Shown: positions 15,151 to 26,940 of the stretch, piece after piece
Layout of the letters: every line of letters begins with the position of its first letter
Numbering within the stretch: the stretch's first letter is position 1
Origin: Magicicada septendecula
Lineage: Eukaryota > Arthropoda > Insecta > Hemiptera > Cicadidae
Assembly (NCBI GenBank): GCA_034769895.1
Contig: CM068372.1
Location: 432,529,958 to 432,593,957 of the forward strand
Direction of reading: 5' to 3'
Length of the DNA: 64,000 bases
The notes under the pieces: generated by a model
What the model was told of the DNA's origin: nothing
The model's input: only the letters and a program-made list of their open reading frames with translations
Database searches by the model: none
Translations under genes and position numbers: made by a program

Positions 15151-18100
15151 AAAAATCATATGATATTAGCAAAGAATTTTTAGTCGCCTAGTATATAAAA
15201 ATCAGTGTCTTCCTTACTAGGCAGATGGAGAAACAGTACACAGCAAGATAACAATAATATGAAAAAATCGTATAGCAATATTGTGGCTAATTAATTTAAC
15301 AACATTCATTGCCCCAAGTAGATAATTATATTTTCTTCTTGTTTCAATAAAATGATCTACATTGAGTTAGTCAAAGTCGAATTATGAATTGCAACTTAGT
15401 TTGCTTCTACGTTTATGTCGTGTGCTTTACTAATATTTTCCAGAATTTTACTTAGGAAATTAGCTAGAAATATTTACTAGATAGAGATTAAGAAGGGACA
15501 CGGATAACTTAATCCACATTAAAAATGAACTATTAGGCCTCCTTTCTTAGCTATACTCTTACGTTTTGCAATTGAATTATGTTTAAACGAGTTAGTTATT
15601 CCACGGTTTTGGTGACAACTTGTAGAAAGGTTGGTCTGATCATTTTCGTGAGGTAACTAGAAAAGAGACAATGTAGGATAGCTCGGGGTATCCTTGCAGA
15701 ATCTAGGCCTGACAGTAATGAAAACGGGAATTTTTTTGAGAAGTATGGTAGCGGAGTCTCTGATTGTTTAATCGTAACACGTTTTGTGACACTAAGACTG
15801 TTACGAATCGAGGCAGACAAATCGACGATAAAGGAAAAGGCAGCTATGAAGTTCGATATTTTGTTATGGTTAGGTGTAAGGATAAGTATGAAGCCTCACC
15901 AATGTTGTCTGAGAAATATAAATTATTTTTAAAGTAAACTTATTTACAGAAACGGCTTTGTCAGCTTCTTCCGTGTCCACACTCTAGCCTTCAAAAACTA
16001 ATATCTCAGACAAAAAACTTCAAAGTAAAAACCGTAGCTAAGTTGAAATTATCTGAAACAGAATGTCTTGTTGTCTCCTATGTATGTGTTATTCACAATC
16101 GTATGTGTGCTCAGAATTAAGATGAGTTTCTCTGTTACAATGATACAACCAAAATCATGAAACGGGCAACGGGTTCGTCGTCTGTAATAGACTAAAGAAT
16201 AGCGAGTTTTCTTGCCATTCATAAGCTGAGTTGAGTCATCTCCGTTATGAAGGGAGACATGGTGAGGAGAATTAGCCCTTTAACAGCTATCTTGAAACGG
16301 TGTATGACATTTGGCCGTATCATGACATAGCGGGCGTTTTTATGCCTGCATTAGTAAAGAAACGGAATTCATACGGTACACGAGTAAACAAGCAATAGAG
16401 AAGGAAAGGCTTGTACATTTGCGACCTCTAAGTCATTGTTTACATTCAGCACACTGCTTTTCTACATAACTCTGTTGTTGCAGGAAGGAGAAAAATGTAA
16501 AATATTTCGCAGGTGTATTAATAAGTTGGTATTTCTCGAACAAACAATACAAACGTCACCATTTTTTCTCTTTTCAGTATTATCGTGTCACACAATTATC
16601 TCTCTGTTCTTATTCTTTTATTTTGTTTATTGGTAGATAATACTACCACTAAAATTAATATTTGACATAGAATGAGTTTGTAAAACTTTATGTGTATACT
16701 TGTATTTCTGTGAGTGTGTGTGTGCCTTTACATAATCTTATGTATTATTCTAACATTAATAAAATTAATTGAAAACGCCATTGTGTTACCAGTATTGAAT
16801 TGTTAACTCTAATGACGGGAAGGCAAGATGCAGCGGTAACAAAGTGTAAATCTACACGTTATTGTCTAACAATTAAATAAATTAAACACCTTTTTAAAAA
16901 AAATTAAAATAAATTGATTTAAAAAATATCGCTACGTTAAACATTTATATCTTAATTAGCCTTTAAAAATATTTCTACTTAATATGTGGATATAATATAC
17001 AACATTATAATAGTTTACATTATACAAAAGAATCTGTTTTTCTCAGTTTCATTTGTAGTTAGAAATCCGGTTACATGAGTACTAAAGGAACTGAACCGCC
17101 ACAACTGTTATTATACATTGGTTATAAAAATAACGGTTTTTAAAAGTGCAATACATTAGTTGAATATTTTCTGTCTCTAACTGGATCTTCAAATCCAATA
17201 AAATATTGTCCTAAAAATAAGAGATGTTCCAGAAACGTATTTTTGACAAATAACCCAAATAAAAAAATTAATTGACTAATTACTTAGTTACATATTCACA
17301 TTAAACTGTTAATGCATCGATCCTTTTTAATTTTACAAAATATAATTTTTATTGATTTAATTTGTACATTTTAATGATTCTGGAAAACCATCCAACGTGT
17401 AAATTGTAATCTTCTTTAGTCTTAAACAGTAGGTGCATGCGGTCTGTCTATTTTATTTAACATATTGCCGAAGTCATAAAACATTATATTTATTTAAGTT
17501 TCTTACTTTTGTTTAGATCTTTAAAAAAACTGAGTTTACACAAAATTTCTAGCAGAGAATTGATTAATTCCTGAGCAAATAGTGGTTAGTTCAGTTGAAG
17601 GCGCCCGTAATATAACAGACTTGAATCAATGACATAATTCTATTCTTTACGTGGGTACTAGCATAGAGAGGGGTGAAACAGTATAAAAATTTTGGAATCT
17701 TGAATCTGATTCCATGACCCATATTATTTGGCCAATTATAGATAAACAAATCATTTTCCTAGAACCCATTTATTTATGTATTATCATTCATGACTATTTA
17801 CTTTTTTTCTTCCTAAAAAGTATCAAGTAACACTCTAAATTTTCTAGAAAGTCTTTTTAAATTTGCGGCACTTAATACAGTTTTATATTAATTTACAGCC
17901 TTTTACCTACGTAATAAGGAAGTCACATAGTCTTGACCAAGGAAGGGGAATTGTTACTTTACACTGGCAACACTGGTAATGCTGGAAGTAATGTAATGAG
18001 GATAGGCCAAGTTGATGATAAGAAGGAGACAGCTGGAGATGTAACATTGGATAGGATAGGATTTACTCCGGTAACAGAAGAAGGGACATCTATTTTTCTT

Positions 18101-21100
18101 GGCCAACTTGTTAGGGGAGGTACATTTATAGAACATGTTCTCTGGAACAATACATTTCTCCTAAACATTATTGAAGATGATTGGGAAGAATATACGGGGC
18201 AGCCTAGTTGTTGTACTTGATAACTGTAATTAGTGACACGGAATGTGGCTCTTATAGCAAGCTAAATAGGACATGAATATGTAGAGGCCATGTCTATGTG
18301 ACTCCAGCGACTAGATTTTACCTTTAGTTATTATTACTAAATAATTATCATTATTATTATTTAATAATGAAGTGTTATCAATATCATTATTTAGTATTAC
18401 TTAGTAATTATTACTCAGGAATTATCATTTTACATATAGGAATTTAGTGTAAAAAATCGCGGGAATAATTTGAACCCTCCGAGAACTGATTCACCGTCTG
18501 GTGTGGGACTACTTTAACATCCATTTCATTAACCTATGTAAATAACTTACAATTTTCCTGTTTCTGTGTAAGAAAACTTTTTACGACAGCGTAGTGATTC
18601 CATAATGTACATTCAACACCATATGTATGTATGTTTATAGGTATTTCGTCTTATATGTTTTAGTAATAGTTACACGGATATAACGTAAATATATTACATT
18701 TACAATTTGGTCCAAATTGTATTTCTTTCATTTAAGTAATTGATACTATAATTATAAAACATTACTTTGTTCTTTGTGTTAATTTTTATAATGTTTGTAC
18801 GGTAGGCCTACTCAATAGAAGTTTCTTTCTAGCACATTATACTGTTTAAATGTTCACAGCATATTCTAACGTTAAACTTAGTTACTATGCAGTTTTTCAA
18901 TAGACAAGTTAATGTTTACTGAGAACAAAAACTATAGGTTACATTTACATGATATTCTTCAGACGCATCATAATTCGTATATCCTGCATTTCCCAAACAG
19001 ACTAATTACTCACTGACAATAATGGGAGATATTTCTGTAAATGTACCTACCCAAACTATTTAATGTGTTTTTGCGGCGTGTCAGATTTCTGTAGATGCTG
19101 CTCCTACATAAAACGTTCTCGCTAATTATTTTAATAACAATATTTTATTTTGTGTATTCGTCTTTAATTGTATTTGATAAATTCTATTATTATTTCTGGA
19201 TAGTGGGTATACACTACGATTTTTGTGTTTAGGTTTCTTACACTATACTAATAAAAATATTTTATTTCCTGAACCAAAAGAAAGGCCGTTTAATATGTTG
19301 TGTTTGTATTAAAGCATGTTAGTCAGAAAGTAATGACATTATTAAATGTGAGGAATAGATCTCATAAAAACCTATTAAATCTGGTAGAAAGAAAACTACT
19401 TAAACTACTGTTACACAATATAGCTTAAGTTTTCATATTATAAACTTAATTACAATTGTGTATGTTGTCATTAGCAAAAAAAAATTACAGAGAAGGTAAC
19501 TGGATGCGTTGAGAAGACAGAGAAGACAAATGGCAGCGTTAGTCGGAAAGAAAGATTGATTAAAATGAACTCCATGACTTCGAGCACAGAATAAAATTAA
19601 TACTAAGTAAAGAGGAATTAAGTAACAATAATTATATAATAATTATAATCACGTAAGAATTAAAGAATAATTATTAAACAAATTTGTAAATGAAAGTATT
19701 AAATAACGTAAGAAATAATTATACTGCAACATACAGGCAAACTCGACACTTCTGTTTAAGCGGGAGGTCTAGAAAAGTAATTAAAGTAGCAATATAATTA
19801 CTGTATTATGGTCCTTCCAACGCGAGTAAGGAGAGACACTGTAGTTAGGAAATGTTCTGAAAGATTTCACCTTACAAAAATATACATATTTTTTTGGTTC
19901 GTTAAACAATTTTCTAAATACTGCAAGTAGTGATATGTGTTCATAGCTAAGGAATTCGACTATTCGACTATTTTTACTATGCAGTGAAGTGACTACAAAA
20001 ATAATTATTTTCTTTTGCGAGTAATAAGCTTACAGAGGAAACACGTTTAACACAAGTTTGTTATGCACGTTTATAAATCTCGGAGTTTTAACGTGTAACA
20101 TGGAATTACTAAATATAATCAAGATTTATGCATATCAGTAATTTATGATATGGAATACAGGTTACATTTGTTACTGACGCGCGCGTGTGAAAACACACTT
20201 ATCACTCATCCACCGCAGAATGAATATACAGTAAAAACGTTTAACGCGAAATGACTGGAACCAGCTGCTTTTTTCGTATTAAGAGAATTTCTTATTAAAC
20301 GGACAAAAAGTTAAAACAAAATGAGATAAATGAATAAATACTGTATATATTGCTTACTCCATTGTGTAAGAAAATAAAGCAATAAAGAATATTTAGAAGG
20401 TACGTACGTTTTATTTATCCTCCTGTGTATTTTCTTTAAATTTAGTACACACACACACACACAGTAGCCGTTGTTAACTTGGTCTTACGGTTTAGGTTTC
20501 AAGTACATCAATGCATTATGTCCTTTAATCTTCTTACTGTTACAATGTTCTATTCATTTTAAAATAATCCGTTATTTTCTTTTGCTTACAATTTTGCACT
20601 ACTTTATTTTGAAAAATATTTTAAATTTTGCTTTTGTAAATGTGGTAAAAAATTTCACCTTTCGAGTTGGTTTCTAAATAACGACAAACATGGGTCAGCA
20701 ACGAAAGCATATCGGTATCGGCAAAGAAATCATAATTTTTTTTTTATTGTAATTTCGGCGTCAAGTTCGTCGGTACTGCCATCAATTTTACAGCTGTTAA
20801 ATTGCACTGTTTCGGGGCGTGCACGTATTGATTTATTTATGATGCAGCTACTGCAAAGCCTGCAAAAAATTATTATTTCAAAAAATTTCCTGTTAACCGA
20901 TGTTTTGTAGGCAAAATCACACAAACTGTAATTGTACAATACAAGCAGCCATTGGGAGCTGAGGCATATTTCGTGTTTACCGATATTTCTTGTCAACCGT
21001 TTTCGTGTTAAACGTTTTCCACTGTATGCGATCAGAGTTGTCTACATTGTATTTTGTGAGCGCAATTATGAGAGGACATGTGCGACCTTCGAGAACACGT

Positions 21101-21402
21101 GAGCGTTTGCAAGTAACCCACATAATGTATAATACTGCTAGAGACATCAGCCTGAATAACGGGGTGATCTGTTGAATGGCTGTCTCATTATGAAGTCGTA
21201 AGTTCATCAAGTATCCACTACATGCATGCTTTTCTCAGGAAAGACTTTATGTTTTGTGGTATAAATTAACACCCTATATCAACTTAGTTCACTATAATAG
21301 TGTTACAACAGGTACTAAAATAATAGTTCTGTGTAGGTCTACTTTATTACCAGGAAGCTTGAATACGTTTCTTATTGTAGGCTACGTATTTTCTTTCTAT
21401 AT
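15151..21402. other. Long AT-rich non-coding stretch
   Basis: I see no supported gene in about 6 kb. One open frame of 95 codons at 17933-18220 (plus strand) stands out because its composition is more balanced than its surroundings, but I recognise no family and it could be the remnant of an exon or repeat. A short (AC)n run is at about 20448-20462. Confidence 0.45.
17933..18220 (+). other. Unrecognised 95-codon open frame
   Basis: The predicted peptide is acidic, with a Gly/Asn-rich start (TGNTGNAGSN) and no signal peptide, membrane segment or motif that I recognise. The frame is flanked by AT-rich DNA. An antisense frame of 69 codons overlaps it. It starts from a TTGACCAAG context with no clear Kozak sequence. 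It may be a chance frame inside a repeat relic or a fragment of an exon. I assign no function. Confidence 0.15.
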
Positions 21403-21962
21403 ACTGCTTTAGTAGTTGTCTTGTTTGTTCATCATCTTTTTTCACAGCACTACACTTTATATAATAATGTAACTTTCTCTTGTGAACTTACTTGTCTTTT
21501 TCCGTCGAACGCGTTTCGGCGCCGTGTTCGCCTTCGTCAGTTTAGAAACAGACTGCCAGTACTTTGTAACGGTTATTGCTTGGAAGGTAAAGTGGGGGTG
21601 GTGTGTAGAGGAAGGGGATTGGCGCGGGGATCCAAATTATTGTTTGTTTTTTGTATAATTGTGTCAAAAAGTGTATGTGATTTATACCCAAACAACATAC
21701 TTAACGACCAATTACAATATAAATCACATACACTTTTTGACACAATTATACAAAAAACAAACAATAATTTGGATCCCCGCGCCAATCCCCTTCCTCTACA
21801 CACCACCCCCACTTTACCTTCCAAGCAACAACCGTTACAAAGTACTGGCAGTCTGTTTCTAAGCTGACGAAGGCGAACACGACGCCGAAACGCGTTCGAC
21901 GGAAAAAGACAAGTTAGTTCACAAGAGAAAGTTACATTACTATATAAACTGCTTTAGTAGTT
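21403..21962. mobile_element. Foldback element with 15-bp flanking direct repeat
   Basis: Two arms of about 230 bp (left about 21457-21688, right about 21719-21946) are near-perfect reverse complements around a ~30-base centre. A direct repeat of 15 bases (ACTGCTTTAGTAGTT) flanks the insert at 21403-21417 and 21948-21962, a plausible long target duplication. Each arm holds CTGACGA, a GGCG/CGCC helix, GAAA and the palindrome ACGCGT followed by T (right arm 21864-21896; left arm on the minus strand, 21509-21540). The order matches a hammerhead-type core with a very short helix III. The open frames of 148 and 83 codons here only mirror the two arms. I infer two inverted partial copies of a Penelope-like element, or a MITE. 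Confidence 0.75.
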
Positions 21963-22171
21963 CGGTAGCCGATAAATTAATTTACTTAGATGACGTAAAT
22001 TACGTAAAATATAATTTATAAAATTAAAAGGGCTGTGCAGATTTAACATAAAGTCACAGATTTAACTCGACATTTCTGTAAACTATTTCTGAAAAGAATG
22101 TTTTTTTTATTTCAATTATGTCACTTAGCTGTAAATTTGAATACAATCAGTCAGTTTACGACAAATTACTA

Positions 22172-22177
22172 TTTATT
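22172..22177 (-). promoter_or_regulatory. Polyadenylation signal of the receptor gene
   Basis: AATAAA on the minus strand, 72 bases beyond the receptor stop codon. Its position suits the end of a short 3' UTR. AT-rich DNA produces this hexamer by chance, so the assignment rests on location alone. Confidence 0.45.
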
Positions 22178-22248
22178 GTTTTCTATAACCTAAACTTATT
22201 TACTTAAATAAAGCTTCGGGTGTATGTGTACTGTGTATTGAAGGAGCG

Positions 22249-23448
22249 TCACATGAGCAAGTTGTTTTCAGCGCCGTTCATGAAGGTAGTTACAGTACAT
22301 TCGACCGTAGCGTCCTGACGTCGCAAAGTGCTGTGGTGCAGAGGAGCCATCGTCGTCGACTCCCAGAAACACTTCCTGGTGCTCGTGTGCCTCCGTTGAC
22401 TGCTTCTGCTTCTTCTGGCAACGTTGGGTTTCAAGCAGCAGAACAAATACCTGTCGAAATGCTTCCGAAATGTGCCAGAAACACAATAAAGGGCTATAGG
22501 ATTTATACACGAGTTTATAAAACTCAGACAAAAACCTAATATGCGAAACGTGTGCCAAAAGCTATTGTAATCTTGCTGAGCCGTCGGACTGTTGTAGAAC
22601 CATAGCATAAAAACGTGCTGAGGAAAAAAGCACACTGCGAAAATTACAACAAAAGCTAACACAGTTTTCGCTACTTTTTTTCTAGCTCTAATCTGCCTGG
22701 CCTGACCTTGTATTTCTCCAGGCATATTCCGAGTGCTTAGTATTAAGTGCCTCGCCATTAATATATAAAAGAAACCTATTATAGTTAAAGGTATTGCATA
22801 ATAGACTAGGAATTTAGCTAACACAACTCCTCTCGGATATAGAGGGTTCCAATTTTCAGGAAATGGGTAACAGGCCTCGAATAGTGTTCTGTTCCCGTCT
22901 TTGAAAACCCTAATGTAAGACGCGACTGCTGCTGGAATCGCGCAGATTATCGCCAGACCCCATATGGCAAGAGCGATTAACACAGTACACCGAGTGGCTC
23001 CTCTTCCGCCAACAGACGAGTACAACTTCCTCATTGGATCAACGATGGCAAAGAATCTGTCAGCCGACAACGCAGTCAGCGTGAACACGGACACACCAAT
23101 CGATATGTCTTTAGCAGACTCAGACAACTTGCAGACAAATTCACCGTAAGGCCATGATTCGACCGTGTAAACTGTGGACGTGAAAGGAACACAACTCACA
23201 ATGACTAGAAGGTCACCTAAAGCTAAGCTCAGTATGTACGTGTTTGGTACGTTTCTCATCGTACGATGACGTGCAAATATCAACACCAAAGTCCCGTTCC
23301 CGAGCACTCCGACAAGAAATATTGCTGCAAACACCACAGGCACGATGTAAGTTTCTGGGCGCTCAGAGTACGGTATGCTTTCTTCAAATGTTGAATTACT
23401 TATGGTGAAGGATGTTTCATTGTCCCATACTGACGATTCAATCTCCAT
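22249..23448 (-). CDS. CCHaR: Neuropeptide GPCR, CCHamide receptor-like
   Basis: A complete 399-residue rhodopsin-class receptor in one exon. The N-terminus is extracellular with glycosylation sequons at about N10 and N18. Seven membrane segments follow at roughly residues 34-58, 70-92, 105-134, 154-178, 208-231, 260-284 and 299-321. Landmarks are N51 in helix 1, LALGD (D79) in helix 2, C106 and C193 for the conserved disulfide, DRF (130-132) in place of DRY at the end of helix 3, W163 in helix 4, CFFP in helix 6 and NPIAL-Y (316-321) in helix 7. A Cys pair at 337-338 could be palmitoylated. The SWPYG-x-FVCKLSE, DISIGVSVFTLTALSADRFFAIVDP and NSCINPIALY segments are characteristic of the arthropod CCHamide receptors, relatives of the vertebrate bombesin receptors. 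These act at the plasma membrane through G proteins in feeding and growth signalling. The ATG context (ACAAGATGG) is good. I cannot separate CCHamide-1 from CCHamide-2 receptor by eye. Confidence 0.88.
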   Translation of the reverse strand: MEIESSVWDNETSFTISNSTFEESIPYSERPETYIVPVVFAAIFLVGVLGNGTLVLIFARHRTMRNVPNTYILSLALGDLLVIVSCVPFTSTVYTVESWPYGEFVCKLSESAKDISIGVSVFTLTALSADRFFAIVDPMRKLYSSVGGRGATRCTVLIALAIWGLAIICAIPAAVASYIRVFKDGNRTLFEACYPFPENWNPLYPRGVVLAKFLVYYAIPLTIIGFFYILMARHLILSTRNMPGEIQGQARQIRARKKVAKTVLAFVVIFAVCFFPQHVFMLWFYNSPTAQQDYNSFWHTFRILGFCLSFINSCINPIALYCVSGTFRKHFDRYLFCCLKPNVARRSRSSQRRHTSTRKCFWESTTMAPLHHSTLRRQDATVECTVTTFMNGAENNLLM

Positions 23449-23681
23449 CTTGTAGGTTTCAGAAAAGTGTTTGTTTTCCTTTAAAAAAATATATTCTCAG
23501 CAAACTTTGTTTATTAAGTTCGATAGGATCAGAGTTAACATTATGTCCATGTGAAAGGTAACACTTTAGCACACACGTAAACGGAATTTGTTAATGTTGA
23601 GTTGTTGTTTGGGGAGCTCTCTGACCAATTTGTACGGTCGACCCTCTTATTCGCCAGCTTCACTACACCTTCAAACTGCAC
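23449..23681 (-). other. Probable 5' UTR exon part of the receptor gene
   Basis: On the minus strand a pyrimidine-rich run ending TTTGTTTCAG lies just upstream of 23681. This is a good splice acceptor. The exon would begin with GTGCAGTTTG and run into the receptor start codon 233 bases later, with the first exon and promoter farther right. RNA data would be needed to confirm the splice. Confidence 0.4.
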
Positions 23682-24977
23682 CTGAAACAAAGGAAATCAT
23701 AAATCCTTTAATTTATGTTCTTCTTTATCCTGTATAAGATTAATATAATCTTTCAGTGCTATGAAGCATAATATTAACTAAAGTGTCTATAAATTCTTTC
23801 TTGATTTTATGGTCTAATTTTATTTCAGATCATTCATTGTTGCTTAAATTACTTCCATGGTTTACTAATTTTTAAATGTCATGCAAATATATATACATAT
23901 AATTTATAATGTTATCTGTTATTTTGTGATACCACTTAAAGTGTTTCTTAAATGAGGTTTAAGGGAAAAACAAATATAAAATTTCTTGATAAATGTTTTA
24001 ACTATAGTAGGCCTATAGACACACAGCAGATGACGAGAGACCCGTAACACCAGTTCACACGAATAATCGTAACAAATAACAATCGTAACATTAATAAATA
24101 CATCATGCAAAAGAAGCACAATATTATTTAAGCTTCTGCGGGGTAAATTCTTGAGAGAGCCACTGAGCCATTCCCTAGACATGGCGTAAATAGCGGTGCA
24201 ATACATTATACATACAATGAATCTAAAATAATGTAAACGGTGTTTTGTCTTGGTCATGGTAATACAGCGTTATGGTTGACACCTTAAACCTGGCTCGCGT
24301 ATCGCCGAAAAAAGTCCTGAGGGTCACACAGAGACTTCCCTCCACGGAGGTAGCCACGGGGGTAAGATAGGTACTTAGACTAGGAATAGAAACATCCAAT
24401 TTTCTATAGGCTGCCCACTGCAGTGGCCTAGGAATATAAAAAACGTGTAGTTCTACATCAACGAGGCCAGCAAGATTATGTGTTTCCGAGAATCAAGTCT
24501 TAAGAAAGCCAGATACCTGTACTGTAGATCAGCATGGTTTGCACCTCATTACTTTACGACTGCCTTCAACGAGTACACGAAAGTTAGTGCAACGTGGAGT
24601 GAAACCCTACATTCTGGTGCAGTACATGAAGTGGCAAAAGGTCATCAAGATTCTATCTATATTTGATCGCACATATCCAAGGTGTTAAGAAACGCCAGAC
24701 GCTTGTTGTCTGCGGTTCACTGTATTAACTGAAACGCAAAACGAGGAACAAACACTGTTATAAACGGGGAATAAAAGGGCGATATTACTAACATACATAC
24801 GAGTTGTTATATTGTTGCAATATATTACATATCGTATATATTTCAACAGAACAGGATGTAAGTTTCATATAATAGGGATACTAATGCTGTACCACATTCT
24901 CTGACGGCCATAGACATGTTATAAATTGATTTTGTTCTTTTCTTTGTAAAGTAGTCATAAGTTTTGAATCAAGGTAT
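23682..24977. other. Non-coding stretch upstream of the receptor
   Basis: This may be part of a 5' intron of the receptor gene. The segment from about 24260 to 24670 is more GC-rich than its surroundings and contains a 62-codon open frame, but I recognise no family. No promoter can be assigned. Confidence 0.4.
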
Positions 24978-25232
24978 TGTTACGACGGTCTACTTGGTCG
25001 TCCGTCGTAGGCACAGTGGAAACAAAATGCAAGACACCAATTACGTTACTAATCACCAACTTTAATTTTCACAATTACACAGTTTGTAGTTAACTCGTAC
25101 AATATTTCCAGTTAGATTTGTCCACACGCAATATCAGTGTCTATTAATAAAGTTTCACACAATTATTAACACAATATTAGTTCACTTCGTCAAACACTCG
25201 ATCCGCGCTAGTGAAAATCGCTCACGTAACTG

Positions 25233-25241
25233 ACTGACAAC
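25233..25241. repeat. Left target-site duplication of the nested retrotransposon
   Basis: ACTGACAAC here recurs at 26650-26658 on the other side of the Jockey-like insert. A 9-base duplication is within the range seen for non-LTR retrotransposons. Confidence 0.75.
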
Positions 25242-26649
25242 ACACACGACTGGGGGCCGCGAGTAGTGCAGTGTCCCGAGTCTCAGAAAGGACTTCTGCC
25301 ACTGGGTCTATTGGAGTCCATTTTATATCTTTTTACCTAATTGTGGGGGGGGGTCTGAAGCGACCTGCGATTGGTGGATTATACCACCGGGACTAACAGA
25401 CGAGGTCGCTTCCAGGACTCACCTGGTCGCGGGGTGTATTTACCAAGTCCGGAAATGAGGGAATTGTGGGTCACTCTGTCGGAACGAACATAGAATCTAT
25501 GCGCCAGGCGTCTCACGGTGTCATCAAGACAGCGGACACCGAGTCCTCTCTTCAAAAGACGAGAAGAGTACCTCCGGGGGACTTTACACGCAAGCTTCAG
25601 TCCCCGGTCGAGTACGCGCTGCAGCGTTGTTCTATGACCACGACCCAGGTATCCCCAAACAGGACAGGCGTAGGTAATCACGGGCAACACGTACGAGTTG
25701 ACGCTTACCTAGCCGGGGAGTCATTGCCGCATTAGATAGCACGGGCCAGAGTCTGCTGAGTTGCGCCGAAGCGCGTTGTCTGATATACTGTGTATGGGTT
25801 CGCCAGGTGAGTCGGGAGTCCACGTGGTGCCCGAGGTACTTGACGCTGTTGGTCCAGGGTACCTCGACGGGGCCTACTTTAAGCGGTCGAGGCCGCTTGC
25901 GTTTGCGCGAGAATATTACCGCGGGGCTCTTGGAAGCGTTAACGGCAACTCTCCAGTCATCGGTCCACCCGACATACGCATCGAGTTGACGCTGGAGCTT
26001 AATTGCCGCATAACTTGCGTTCGGCTCTGAGGCAAAAGCCGCAGTGTCGTCCGCGAACAGCGACAATTTAACTCCAGGAACTCGGGGCGTGTCATTGACA
26101 AACAGCGAGAACAGAAGAGGCCCAAGGACACTTCCCTGAGGGACGCCAGCGGTAATACGCCCCTCCGAAGAGAGAGCGTGGTTTATTCTCACTCGGAAGC
26201 TACGGTCTCGCAGAAAGCTGCCGATCAAATGAACGTAGCAATCTGGAAGAAGGACTTCCGTCAGTTTGTACAGGACACCCTCGTGCCACACGCGGTCACA
26301 GGCTTTCTCTACGTCTAGGAAGATCGCAGTCGTCTGTTTGCCCTGGCAGCCGGCCTTGGTAATACATTCCACGAGTCTCATCAGCTGATGAGTCGAGGAG
26401 TGCAGCTCACGAAAGCCGAACTGTTCGGGGATCAGCACGTCTAGTCTTTCTAGGTGGTCGCGGATCCTACGCTGGATCAGTCGCTCGAAAACCTTGGACG
26501 TCGCGGACAAGAGGCTGATGGGTCTGAGGTTTTCCACGCGAGAAGAATTCTTTCCCGGCTTGGGTATCACTATTACTGTAGCCGTTTTCCATTGCACCGG
26601 AAAGTAGGCCAGTCTAAGGCATGAATTGAACAGGTCAGAGAGGAACTGA
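25242..26649 (-). mobile_element. 5'-truncated Jockey-like non-LTR retrotransposon nested in the LTR
   Basis: A 1408-bp insert in the 3' LTR, flanked by a 9-bp duplication. It retains only the reverse-transcriptase part and a ~135-base 3' UTR; the endonuclease and ORF1 are missing because the copy is cut off at its 5' side, the usual result of incomplete target-primed reverse transcription. The 3' end reads GTGTGTG with no long poly(A). A second copy of the same 3' end lies at 50062-50450. Confidence 0.85.
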
Positions 26650-26657
26650 ACTGACAA
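25379..26657 (-). pseudogene. Jockey-clade reverse transcriptase (broken by a frameshift)
   Basis: The main frame covers 26657-25632 (341 codons). It shows the reverse-transcriptase blocks in order: TVIVIPKPGK and LRPISLLS, FERLIQRRI, PEQFGFR, AIFLDVEKACDRVWH (first catalytic Asp), GVPQGSVLGPLLFSLFVND, LSLFADDTA (the catalytic pair in FADD form) and SVKYLGHHVDSRLTW. Near 25690 the reading shifts by one frame to a 103-codon continuation ending at 25379, which begins LPVITYACPVWGYLGRGH, the conserved thumb-region motif of this clade. The Met used is internal: the first residues extend into the flanking LTR and the real protein is truncated. Catalytic residues are intact but the frameshift and lost endonuclease make the copy dead. 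The family resembles insect Jockey/BS/X-type polymerases. Confidence 0.9.
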
Positions 26658-26658
26658 C
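26650..26658. repeat. Right target-site duplication of the nested retrotransposon
   Basis: A copy of the ACTGACAAC found at 25233-25241. The LTR sequence resumes directly after it. Confidence 0.75.
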
Positions 26659-26859
26659 CCAGCTTCTATGGCTTTATATACGCCGAGCTGCGGTGCAGTA
26701 CAGCTTTTCCTCCTTAACTGAACGCCGCCGGCGGCTTAATGCGTATCTCAAGTGTTCTTGGAATTCACTAGAATCACGTAGTTGAATGACGCAACAGCTG
26801 CCACACTCGACGGGGGGAGTGGAGAATGTTCTGGGTTGTTCGGTAGGCTTCTCGTAACA

Positions 26860-26875
26860 CCGTCCCCTCCTTAAG
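26860..26875 (-). other. Polypurine tract beside the 3' LTR
   Basis: On the minus strand AAGGAGGGGACGG immediately precedes the TGTTAC start of the 3' LTR. This is the expected position and composition of the plus-strand primer of reverse transcription. Confidence 0.7.
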
Positions 26876-26940
26876 CCTGTTCGTCCCGAACTGGCAAACC
26901 GTCTCTGAAGTAATACTTGGCCAGGCGGTCTAGGTAGACG

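Larger units (their letters stand above)
24978..26859 (-). repeat. 3' LTR of the Gypsy-type element, interrupted
   Basis: The LTR proper is about 465 bp in two pieces (24978-25241 and about 26659-26859) split by a 1.4-kb non-LTR retrotransposon. The ends are TGTTACGACGG on the left and CTCGTAACA on the right. The matching LTR at 29730-30534 has the same outer sequence. CTTTATATACG near 26670-26682 could be a TATA-like element of the LTR promoter, read in either orientation. Confidence 0.88.

Noticed and set aside
21421-21867. 148-codon open frame and its 83-codon minus-strand partner
   Set aside because: Their near-identical peptides come from the two inverted arms of the foldback element, not from a gene.
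22268-23149. Further open frames overlapping the receptor gene
   Set aside because: They are shadows in other frames of the 399-codon receptor reading frame, with no domain of their own.
25379-26657. Host reverse transcriptase or telomerase-like gene
   Set aside because: Motifs are those of Jockey-type retrotransposons, the frame is broken, and the copy is flanked by a target duplication inside an LTR.
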